In this document: piece after piece, positions 1 through 5,905 of the stretch | Numbering within the stretch: the stretch's first letter is position 1 | How the letters are laid out: each line of letters opens with the position of its first letter | Assembly (NCBI GenBank): GCA_027008965.1 | Contig: JALVDN010000015.1 | Span: 1 to 5,905 of the forward strand | Length of the DNA: 5,905 bases | Source: Flavobacteriales bacterium | GTDB taxonomy: Bacteria; Bacteroidota; Bacteroidia; Flavobacteriales; Flavobacteriaceae | Direction of reading: 5' to 3' | Translations under genes and position numbers: made by a program | The notes under the pieces: model-generated | What the model was told of the DNA's origin: nothing | Databases searched by the model: none | Seen by the model: only the letters and a program-made list of their open reading frames with translations

Positions 1-1002
1 AGCTATACTTTTGTCAATATCTTTGGAAAACAGAATAATATCGTTTCCTGCTAAAAATGCACGCAAGTCTGCCGACCAAGGATAGGTGAAATCCGCCACC
101 CCTTTCATCACCATGGCATCGGTCATAATGAGGCCTTTGAAATCCATTTTTTTCTTCAAAATATCATTAACGATCTTTGGCGAAATGGTGGAAGGTGTGC
201 CGGTGTAGTCCAAAGCAGGAACGCGCAAATGAGCCACCATTACTCCGGTCAATCCTCGGGGGATGAGATATTTATAAGGATAAAGCTCAACGCTGTCTAT
301 TCGTTTTTCGTCAAAAGTAACGGAAGGAAGGGTTTTGTGCGAATCTTGCGAAGTGTCGCCGTGTCCGGGAAAATGCTTGGCGGTATTTAGAATTTGTTCG
401 GCCTGCATACCTTTCATAATGACCAAGGCTTTTTGTGCCACGTTGTATTTATCTTCACCGAAAGACCGGTTTCCGATAATCGGATTCAAGGGGTTGGTAT
501 TGATATCCACATCGGGGGAATAGTTCATGCTGTAGCCCAATGCTTGGAGTTGTTGTCCCATCCGCTTTCCTATTTTTTCTAACAACTTGTTATCCTGCAC
601 GGCCCCCAAGGTCATAAACCACGGATAGGGCAAAACCGAATCCAATCGCATGGCCAAACCCCACTCGGCATCAATGGCAATAATGAGCGGAATTTTGGCA
701 TTTTGTTGAATATAATTATTGAACTTCAAATGATCCGAAGGATGTCCTTTGAGATAGCCTACCCCTCCCAGATGTAAATCTTTGATATAATGATCAACAA
801 TTTTCTTGTTTTCCTTGGTGAATTCCGAAGGAATACGCATCATGAAAAGTTGACCGATTTTTTCATCCAAAGACATGCCTTTGTATATCTTGTCCACCAA
901 CACTTCGGTGAGCGAATCTTTATAAAACGGATCGGGTTGTTGGGCGTGCATATAAGTGGAAATGAAAGTCAATAAGTATATAAGCCAAGTTGTTTTTCTC
1001 AT
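1..1002 (-). CDS. Secreted glycoside hydrolase family 3, NagZ-like beta-N-acetylglucosaminidase (N-terminal part)
   Basis: The first 334 codons are present; the gene runs off the window at base 1. Residues 1-20 form a likely type I signal peptide with cleavage after MHA, before QQPD, so the enzyme should be exported, unlike cytoplasmic E. coli NagZ. The GH3 domain starts near residue 45 (MSLDEKIGQLFMM). Seen marks are IDAEWGLAMRL (D111, E113, R119) at the substrate-binding DxEGG position, GNRSFGED (177-184), AKHFPGHGDT (K209, H210), the DSH motif (D220, H222) that supplies the Asp-His acid/base pair of NagZ-type enzymes, and LIMTDAM with the expected nucleophile D295. The expected reaction is hydrolysis of terminal beta-linked N-acetylglucosamine, perhaps from muropeptides. 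Bacteroidota proteins with the DAEWG variant often carry a C-terminal serine beta-lactamase-like domain; that part would lie outside the window. The start is 25 bases after the upstream stop in an A-rich leader. Confidence 0.9.
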   Translation of the reverse strand, partial: MRKTTWLIYLLTFISTYMHAQQPDPFYKDSLTEVLVDKIYKGMSLDEKIGQLFMMRIPSEFTKENKKIVDHYIKDLHLGGVGYLKGHPSDHLKFNNYIQQNAKIPLIIAIDAEWGLAMRLDSVLPYPWFMTLGAVQDNKLLEKIGKRMGQQLQALGYSMNYSPDVDINTNPLNPIIGNRSFGEDKYNVAQKALVIMKGMQAEQILNTAKHFPGHGDTSQDSHKTLPSVTFDEKRIDSVELYPYKYLIPRGLTGVMVAHLRVPALDYTGTPSTISPKIVNDILKKKMDFKGLIMTDAMVMKGVADFTYPWSADLRAFLAGNDIILFSKDIDKSIA

Positions 1003-1027
1003 TTTTTCCGGTTTTGTTTTTTCATGG

Positions 1028-1540
1028 TCAATCGGGATATATAAAAGATTTTATCACTTTAAAATGAACCGAATCGTTTTTGAGGGGTTCATATTCCAAA
1101 AAAATTTCTCCCCAATATTTTCCGTCGGTGAAGTTAGCAATTATCCATTTATGGTTCAAGATTTGAACATTATTAATTTTAAAAGGTCCTTCAATTCCTT
1201 CGTAGGGTATTAGCGGATTGTTACCGGCCTGTTCATTGGTAGACATCAAGCGATTGAAAATAAAACCCGGCCAATTATCCTTGAATCCGTAAAATTTATC
1301 CAAATAATCCAATGCGGGCGCATTTTCATCCAAAGTAAATACGGACAGATTATATATTGAATCCTGAAGCTTGATGATACTATCTTTAAAAAATTTTACC
1401 GAATCCACATACACCGCTTTTTCGGTCTCCAACTTACTCACCTCACATGTTTTATTTTTCAGACTGAGAACAACATATGAAGTAACAATAAAAAGAAATA
1501 GCGAAATCAAAACCAGAAAGATGCCTGTTTTTTTGGACAT
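1028..1540 (-). CDS. Small membrane-anchored protein of unknown function behind rel
   Basis: This 170-residue protein belongs to no family whose function I know. It has a basic N-terminus (MSKK), one strongly hydrophobic segment at about 6-27, then a polar part with three consecutive heptads starting Asp-Ser (DSVKFFK 46-52, DSIIKLQ 53-59, DSIYNLS 60-66) that suggest a short coiled coil. A compact C-terminal part (about 85-170) contains GNNPLIPYEG, ILNHKWIIANFTDG, KYWGE and a final KVIKSFIYPD. From memory, similar proteins with NPL(V/I)PYE and NH(R/K)WIIA(D/N)F motifs occur in Flavobacteriia, sometimes labelled 'hydrolase' without evidence. I see no catalytic signature. The single Cys (C32) follows the hydrophobic segment without a lipobox, so the prediction is a signal anchor with a periplasmic domain. 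The ATG at 1540 is four bases after the rel stop; an upstream ATG at 1570 would overlap rel by 26 bases and add MWKKWKNFNL. Confidence 0.8.
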   Translation of the reverse strand: MSKKTGIFLVLISLFLFIVTSYVVLSLKNKTCEVSKLETEKAVYVDSVKFFKDSIIKLQDSIYNLSVFTLDENAPALDYLDKFYGFKDNWPGFIFNRLMSTNEQAGNNPLIPYEGIEGPFKINNVQILNHKWIIANFTDGKYWGEIFLEYEPLKNDSVHFKVIKSFIYPD

Positions 1541-1547
1541 GAGATTA
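1538..1547 (-). promoter_or_regulatory. rel stop / anchored-protein start junction (TAATCTCATG)
   Basis: The rel stop TAA (1547-1545) is followed after four bases (TCTC) by the ATG at 1540-1538. A GGAAAAA run inside the last rel codons is the nearest purine-rich stretch upstream but is not a clear ribosome-binding site. The spacing supports coupling of this small gene to rel. Confidence 0.4.
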
Positions 1548-3779
1548 AAGTTTTTCCACTTTTTCCACACCTTCTATTTCTTTCAGTTTAAGCATCAGCT
1601 CTTTGAGTTGTGAAGTATTTTTCAAGTAAACGGCCACTTCACCTTCAAACACACCGTTCAAGTCATGAAATTCAATATCGCGCATATCATATTTGAGTTC
1701 CAAAGTAATCAACCGGGATATATCCGAAACGATTCCGGGACGGTCGGCACCTCTTACTTTTAATCGCACCTTGAATTCCTGCTGGGATGAATCTATCCAT
1801 TTGGCAGGTATAATCCGGTGTGCGAAACGCGATTGCAAATGGATGGCATTGGGACAAGTTTTTTTGTGCACTTTAATTCCTTCATTGATGGTGATAAACC
1901 CGAATATTTCATCGCCCGGCAACGGCGTACAGCAGTTGGCCAGGGAATAATCAAAGCGTTGCTCATCTTTACCGAAAACAATCAAATCATAATTAACCGC
2001 CTCACCTTCAATGGGTTGAGGTTTGGCTTTTCTTCCCCAGCGGGTTTTAAATAAACCCGAAAAAAGACGTTGAGAGTCGACAAAGGCTTTGAGATTTTCG
2101 TTGGTGATTTCACCCGTCCCCACTTTGTAGAATAAATCACGACTGGTAGGAAGTTTGAAAAATTTCTGAAGTTTTTGAATGGTATCGTCATTATATTTCA
2201 ACTTCAGATGACGAAGTTTTCGTTGTAAAACGGCTTTACCTTCTTCTACAATTTCATTTTCTTCTTGACGTAGAAAGGCTTTGATTTTAGACCGTGCCCG
2301 GCCGGTTTTGGTGATATTAAGCCACTGAAATTTGGGTTTTTGGGTGGGGGAAGTCATAATATGAACCACATCTCCACTGTTCAAAACATAGTTGAGCGGA
2401 ACGATACGGTTGTTCACCTCGGCCGCTCGTGTATGCAACCCCACATCGGTATGAATATAAAACGCAAAATCCAAAACGGTGGCGCCTTTGGGCAAGGAAA
2501 CCACATCGCCTTTCGGAGTGAGCACATGAATTTCTTCGCTATACAAATCCAACCTGATATCATCCAGAAATTCCATGGTATCGGTTTGCGGATTATTCAA
2601 AATATCCCGCAATTGATTGAGCCACCGGTCCACTCCCATTTCCTGCACTTCGTCTTTCCCTTGCTTATATTTATAGTGGGCCGCATAACCTTTTTCGGCG
2701 ATTTCATGCATACGTTCGGAACGGATTTGAACCTCCACCCATTTATTTTCAGGTCCCAAAACGGTTACATGTAAAGCCTGATATCCGGTGGAACGCGGTT
2801 GGTCCAGCCAGTTGCGAACTCTATTGGGATTATATTTAAACAAATCCGTAATAATGGAAAAAATGGTCCATGCAAGTTTTTTTTCTTGTTTGATATCGGG
2901 GGATTTATAAATGATACGTATGGCAAAAATATCGTATACTTCTTCAAAACTCACTCCTTTTTTCTTCATTTTTTTGTAGATGGAGTATATGGATTTGGGG
3001 CGTCCTTCTATCGCCACATCCAATCCTTCTTCCCTCAATCGGCCTTCTACAATTTTCTTGAATTTTTCAATGTATTGTTGACGGTCTTTAGCTGATTTTT
3101 CAAGTTTGGTAACTATCTCTTCATAAGCTTCAGGATCAGTGTACTTAAGACTTAAATCTTCTAATTGAGTTTTGATGTTATACAACCCCAACCGGTGTGC
3201 CAACGGAGCATAGATATACAGCGTTTCGGAAGCAATGCGTTCTTGTTTATACTTTGGCATGCTGTCCATGGTTTGCATATTGTGCAACCTGTCGGCTATT
3301 TTGATGAGGATCACGCGGACATCTTCATTGATGGTGAGCAAAAGTTTCCTGAAATTCTCGGCTTGAATGGACAAATCACTATCCTTGGGCAATTTCTTTA
3401 TTTTAGTGAGTCCGTCAACAATTTGAGCTATTTTTTCTCCAAATTCGCGACGCAAAAAATCAATAGTGATATCTGTATCCTCCACCGTATCATGAAGCAA
3501 AGCCGATGCAATGGAAGTGGGGCCTAAGCCGATTTCGGCCCCTACAATACGTGCCACCGCAATGGGATGAAAAATGTAAGGCTCTCCAGATTTTCGCCTT
3601 TGATTTTTATGCGCTTCTTTGGCCACTTCATAGGCCTTTTTGATGAGTGCTTTTTCTTTGCGGCTCAAAGGTTGATAGGCCGATGAAACAAGCTCTTTGA
3701 AGGCTCGATCCATGGCTTTTTGTTCTTCGGGCGTATAATATTTCATCAGGTCGGTTTGCATCCCCTGCTTTATTTTCAT
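1545..3779 (-). CDS. rel: Bifunctional (p)ppGpp synthetase/hydrolase, long RelA/SpoT homologue (Rel)
   Basis: Rel makes (p)ppGpp from ATP and GDP/GTP and hydrolyses it, controlling the stringent response. At 744 residues it has normal long-RSH length with every domain. The HD hydrolase (about 45-200) keeps the metal set: H71 in FHP, H96-D97 and E100-D101 in LLHDTVEDTD, and D163 in KIADRLHNM. The synthetase (about 240-375) has GRPKSIYSIYKKM (R260, K262), D283 in YDIFAIR, GYQALH (Y333, H337) and E349 in VEVQIR. TGS spans about 411-476, including FYIHTDVGLH (H443). The Cys-rich domain has C616-C617, H638 and C642, and a C-terminal ACT domain covers about 668-742. Both active sites look intact, so dual activity is expected. 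The RxKD position reads RVRN (320-323), still basic as in bifunctional enzymes. The ATG at 3779 lies 19 bases after the transporter stop. An upstream in-frame ATG at 3827 would overlap that gene by 29 bases and add a non-family-like extension; later ATGs exist at 3761 and 3746. Confidence 0.95.
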   Translation of the reverse strand: MKIKQGMQTDLMKYYTPEEQKAMDRAFKELVSSAYQPLSRKEKALIKKAYEVAKEAHKNQRRKSGEPYIFHPIAVARIVGAEIGLGPTSIASALLHDTVEDTDITIDFLRREFGEKIAQIVDGLTKIKKLPKDSDLSIQAENFRKLLLTINEDVRVILIKIADRLHNMQTMDSMPKYKQERIASETLYIYAPLAHRLGLYNIKTQLEDLSLKYTDPEAYEEIVTKLEKSAKDRQQYIEKFKKIVEGRLREEGLDVAIEGRPKSIYSIYKKMKKKGVSFEEVYDIFAIRIIYKSPDIKQEKKLAWTIFSIITDLFKYNPNRVRNWLDQPRSTGYQALHVTVLGPENKWVEVQIRSERMHEIAEKGYAAHYKYKQGKDEVQEMGVDRWLNQLRDILNNPQTDTMEFLDDIRLDLYSEEIHVLTPKGDVVSLPKGATVLDFAFYIHTDVGLHTRAAEVNNRIVPLNYVLNSGDVVHIMTSPTQKPKFQWLNITKTGRARSKIKAFLRQEENEIVEEGKAVLQRKLRHLKLKYNDDTIQKLQKFFKLPTSRDLFYKVGTGEITNENLKAFVDSQRLFSGLFKTRWGRKAKPQPIEGEAVNYDLIVFGKDEQRFDYSLANCCTPLPGDEIFGFITINEGIKVHKKTCPNAIHLQSRFAHRIIPAKWIDSSQQEFKVRLKVRGADRPGIVSDISRLITLELKYDMRDIEFHDLNGVFEGEVAVYLKNTSQLKELMLKLKEIEGVEKVEKL

Positions 3780-3798
3780 AAAATTATAAAAATAATGA

Positions 3799-4665
3799 TT
3801 ATTTCCGACGTACGGAAATGATACCATTCAAGATAACCAGTAACAATATAAAAAGAGCACCCACATAAAATGACGGTGACATTTTCTCTTTGTCTCCCAA
3901 TATCAACAGTGCCAAAATAATACCGTACACAGGTTCCAAATTAATGGATAAAATCAATGTGAATGGATTGATTTTCCGGAGAATTTCAATGGATGCCGTG
4001 AAAGCATAAGCCGTACACACCGAACTTAAAATGAGTAACCATAACAAATCTTTCCATGTGATATTGAAAACTTCATGGGCTTGTCCTTGAATCATAATGA
4101 TTACAGAGAGCAAAACAAAAGCCGAGAGGAGTTGATAATAGGATAAATCCACCGGATGATAGCGTTTAATCAACAGGCCGTTGTTCACCGAAAAAAGCGA
4201 ACCGAAAAAGGCCGCCGCCAAGGCCGCCGTCACTGCTTTCCATGAGACATCATTCACCTGAAAAATGATGTATAATCCTCCTATGACCAACACACCGAAA
4301 AGAACTTCATACCACCGTATGCTACGCTTAAAGAAAAATGGCTCCATCAAAGCAACAAACAAAGAAGAAACCGACAAAGTAACCAACGTAATGGAAACAT
4401 TTCCCCATTTGATAGCCGAAAAGAACATCCACCAATGAAGACCTATCAATATGCCGTTCCAAATAAAATGTTTGAAGTCATACCAAGTATAAGGGTGATT
4501 GATTTTTTTAAATTTTTTCCAGGCATACAGAAAAATAACCGCAAGTCCCAACCTATACCATGTAATCAACTCTGGAGATAAAGATATCAATGCTCCTAAA
4601 ACAGCCGTAAACCCCCAAATAAAAATGATGAAATGCATCAGGAGATAATATTTTCTCACGCCCAT
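3799..4665 (-). CDS. EamA/DMT-family inner-membrane transporter, substrate unknown
   Basis: This 288-residue, very hydrophobic protein has about ten predicted membrane helices (roughly 7-26, 30-50, 68-86, 90-107, 119-137, 143-163, 174-193, 207-225, 233-256, 263-283). They form two EamA repeats of five helices. Each repeat carries the family-typical Glu-Pro near its fourth helix: MEPFFF (E108-P109) in the first and LEPVYG (E244-P245) in the second, the latter followed by ALLILGD where many relatives have LGE. The FIWGFTAVLG start of helix 1 is also typical. Members of this superfamily export or import amino acids, nucleotide-related compounds and other small metabolites; nothing here identifies the cargo. 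I chose the ATG at 4665, one base after the lptG stop, because MGVRKYY leads directly into helix 1. An in-frame ATG at 4680 would add five hydrophilic residues and overlap lptG by 14 bases. Confidence 0.88.
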   Translation of the reverse strand: MGVRKYYLLMHFIIFIWGFTAVLGALISLSPELITWYRLGLAVIFLYAWKKFKKINHPYTWYDFKHFIWNGILIGLHWWMFFSAIKWGNVSITLVTLSVSSLFVALMEPFFFKRSIRWYEVLFGVLVIGGLYIIFQVNDVSWKAVTAALAAAFFGSLFSVNNGLLIKRYHPVDLSYYQLLSAFVLLSVIIMIQGQAHEVFNITWKDLLWLLILSSVCTAYAFTASIEILRKINPFTLILSINLEPVYGIILALLILGDKEKMSPSFYVGALFILLLVILNGIISVRRK

Positions 4666-4669
4666 ATTA
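4663..4669 (-). promoter_or_regulatory. lptG stop / transporter start junction (TAATATG)
   Basis: The lptG stop (4669-4667) is followed after one base by ATG (4665-4663), reading TAATATG on the minus strand. This close spacing is the main reason for preferring the 4665 start over the upstream ATG at 4680. It resembles the tgt/lptG junction and suggests coupled translation. Confidence 0.45.
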
Positions 4670-5752
4670 TCTTTGTGCATTTCTCAACAGATATAAAGCC
4701 AATAAAAGAAAAATAAAATTGGGAATCCAAGCCGCAAGAAACGGGTTAAAACCGGCTTTGGCAGTGAGAATCCCGAAAATTTTATCAAAAAAAACATAAG
4801 TGAATGCTATCAAAATCCCAATGGCCAGATTGACCCCTATTCCGCTTCGTCTTTTACGTGAGGCCACCGCCACGGCAATAAATGTCAAAATAAAAGCCGA
4901 CACAGGCAAGCTGATACGACGGTATTTCTCCAATAAATAACGGTTGATATTTTGTGAACCTCTGATTTTTTCTTTTTCAATAAATGCATTGAGTTCTTTA
5001 TAATTCATACTCTCGGCTATGTAATCATAAGGCGTCAATTCATCAAAAGTAAAAGGAAGTATCGTATCAAATACGGCCCCTTTTTCTACAAATTGTTTTC
5101 CGTTATCCGAAAAAACCCTTTTCGTGTAGTTAAAAAGCTGATAATGACCTTTTGTAGAATCTTTGCGCTTTTTAATACGTGCCGCATAGAGGCGATATTT
5201 CAACCGGTTGTTCTTGATTTTTTCAAAAACAAAATCATAAGCCGTTCCGGATTTATGGTGAATGCTGGAAACATATACAAAATGCACACTGTCCAACTGA
5301 CGATATACATCGTTTTTCTCGCGATAATTGCCCCATTTATTAAAATATTTGCTCCAAAATTCATTATAAGTCAAACGGGCTTTGGGAATTACCGACATAT
5401 TCAAAGCAATAAATCCGCCCGCCACAATCAATGCGCCTATAAAATAGGGAAGCAAAAAACGCTTGAAAGACATACCGGTATTGAAAATGGCAACAATTTC
5501 CGTGTTGGAAGCCATTCTGGAAGTGAACCATATAATGGAAAGAAAAAGGAAAATAGGGAAAAGAATATTAAACATGGTGAGTACCATGGCTTTGTAATAC
5601 TCGGCCGCCTCCCAAAAACCGATATTGTTTTCGGTGAACTTATCCAGCCGTTCACTCAAATCAACCAAAATGCTGATGGGAACAAAAATGAGCATCATCC
5701 CCAAAAAGGTGCCGAAATATTTTTTCAGTATGTATTTATCGATAATTTTCAT
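4667..5752 (-). CDS. lptG: LptF/LptG family LPS-export permease (YjgP/YjgQ)
   Basis: This is a 361-residue inner-membrane protein of the LptF/LptG family, the transmembrane half of the LptB2FG ABC transporter that extracts lipopolysaccharide and passes it to the periplasmic bridge. The layout matches the family: helices near residues 12-33, 58-78 and 100-120, a periplasmic beta-rich domain at about 125-275, then helices near 281-298, 305-325 and 335-357. The start MKIIDKYILKKY is typical. Other family-like marks are DLSERLDKF at 31-39, the EIVAIFNTGMS cytoplasmic segment at 85-95 that should meet the LptB ATPase, and the basic RKRRSGIGVNLAIG loop at 299-312. Length is normal. The ATG overlaps the tgt stop by one base, fixing the start and suggesting coupled translation. 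Family membership is clear; LptG rather than LptF is a guess from the neighbourhood with tgt. No LptB gene is in the window. Confidence 0.9.
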   Translation of the reverse strand: MKIIDKYILKKYFGTFLGMMLIFVPISILVDLSERLDKFTENNIGFWEAAEYYKAMVLTMFNILFPIFLFLSIIWFTSRMASNTEIVAIFNTGMSFKRFLLPYFIGALIVAGGFIALNMSVIPKARLTYNEFWSKYFNKWGNYREKNDVYRQLDSVHFVYVSSIHHKSGTAYDFVFEKIKNNRLKYRLYAARIKKRKDSTKGHYQLFNYTKRVFSDNGKQFVEKGAVFDTILPFTFDELTPYDYIAESMNYKELNAFIEKEKIRGSQNINRYLLEKYRRISLPVSAFILTFIAVAVASRKRRSGIGVNLAIGILIAFTYVFFDKIFGILTAKAGFNPFLAAWIPNFIFLLLALYLLRNAQR

Positions 5753-5754
5753 TA
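5750..5754 (-). promoter_or_regulatory. tgt stop / lptG start overlap (TAATG)
   Basis: The TAA stop of tgt (5754-5752) and the ATG of lptG (5752-5750) share one base, giving TAATG on the minus strand. Such a stop-start overlap commonly allows a terminating ribosome to reinitiate. No Shine-Dalgarno-like sequence precedes the ATG, so lptG translation may depend on tgt translation; this dependence is inference. Confidence 0.6.
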
Positions 5755-5905
5755 CAATCTACGCGATAGTTTTTGCACCATTTGGTTTTTCCAAGATATG
5801 AAATCACCTTCCATAATATGCTTTCTCGCTTGGCGAACCAACCAAAGATAAAATCCCAAATTATGCACCGAAGCAATTTGTTTGGCCAACATTTCATTGG
5901 AAACA
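5752..5905 (-). CDS. tgt: Queuine tRNA-ribosyltransferase (Tgt), C-terminal end only
   Basis: Only the last 50 codons and the TAA stop are present; the gene enters from beyond base 5905, and the first complete codon begins at 5904. Tgt is a cytoplasmic enzyme that exchanges guanine 34 in the anticodon of tRNAs with GUN anticodons for a queuine precursor (preQ1 in bacteria). The visible peptide has the typical Tgt tail: an EMLAKQIASVHNLGFYLWLV stretch followed by a charged helix (RQARKHIMEGDF) and a basic end (KLSRRL). The His of SVHN (codon at 5863-5865) matches the last ligand of the Cys3-His zinc site of the family; the three Cys ligands and catalytic Asp residues lie outside the window. 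The stop codon shares one base with the lptG start. Identification rests on a short but characteristic segment. Confidence 0.88.
   Translation of the reverse strand, partial: VSNEMLAKQIASVHNLGFYLWLVRQARKHIMEGDFISWKNQMVQKLSRRL

Larger units (their letters stand above)
1..5905 (-). other. Probable single operon tgt-lptG-DMT-rel-anchored protein-GH3
   Basis: Six minus-strand genes follow each other with junctions of -1, +1, 19, 4 and 25 bases in transcription order. None of the gaps can hold a typical hairpin terminator, and no convincing internal promoter was found in them. The operon's own promoter and terminator would lie outside the window. This is inferred from spacing and orientation only; promoters inside coding sequence cannot be excluded. 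Confidence 0.75.

Noticed and set aside
1003..1027. Possible terminator in the gap ahead of the GH3 gene
   Set aside because: The gap has homopolymer A runs on the coding strand but only a CCGG core and no stem of useful length.
2340..2774. Plus-strand open frame of 144 codons opposite rel
   Set aside because: It lies inside the strongly conserved synthetase/TGS coding part of rel and its translation shows no family features.
3165..3527. Plus-strand open frame of 120 codons opposite the HD domain of rel
   Set aside because: It is a shadow of the conserved HD-domain codons with no independent support.
3780..3798. TATAAT-like sequence just before the rel start as a possible promoter
   Set aside because: The gap is simply A/T-rich, the match lies almost on the ATG, and it does not fit the TAnnTTTG -7 element of Bacteroidota promoters, so a promoter is not supported.
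3780..3827. Longer N-terminus for rel starting at the ATG at 3827
   Set aside because: It would overlap the transporter gene by 29 bases and add 16 residues (VSFPYVGNNHYFYNF-like) without similarity to Rel N-termini; the ATG at 3779 fits better.
5093..5851. Plus-strand open frame of 252 codons opposite lptG and the tgt end
   Set aside because: It is fully antisense to two well-supported genes, has no recognisable domain, and shows a composition expected from reading membrane-protein codons backwards.

Overview
The window looks like ordinary chromosomal DNA from a member of the Bacteroidota, plausibly Flavobacteriia or a neighbouring class. The grounds are the Bacteroidota style of the Rel, LptG and GH3 proteins, the moderately AT-rich composition, and starts that lack recognisable Shine-Dalgarno sequences and often sit in A/T-rich DNA. 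Family assignments rest on motifs and remembered families, not on database searches.

All six genes lie on the minus strand, so transcription runs from high to low coordinates. In that order they are: the last 50 codons of tgt (queuosine tRNA modification; 5' part outside the window); an LptF/LptG-type permease of the lipopolysaccharide exporter; a ten-helix EamA/DMT-family transporter of unknown substrate; a complete long RelA/SpoT homologue (Rel) with HD hydrolase, synthetase, TGS, Cys-rich and ACT domains; a small membrane-anchored protein of unknown function; and the N-terminal 334 residues of a secreted NagZ-like family 3 glycoside hydrolase that continues past base 1.

The genes are packed tightly. 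The junctions are a 1-base overlap, a 1-base gap, and gaps of 19, 4 and 25 bases with the starts chosen here. There is no room for a conventional terminator between them, and no convincing internal promoter was seen. They most likely form one operon, with several junctions suited to translational coupling. The plus strand holds only shadow ORFs. No stretch longer than 25 bases is non-coding, and I saw no RNA gene, mobile element, CRISPR array or large repeat.

The gene set joins stringent-response control (Rel) with envelope functions (LPS export, probable muropeptide or amino-sugar hydrolysis, a membrane permease, an anchored periplasmic protein) and a tRNA-modification enzyme. Whether this reflects co-regulation or only Bacteroidota gene order cannot be decided from the sequence. 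I found no evidence of a new defence, mobile or signalling system. The most open item is the small anchored protein directly behind rel.
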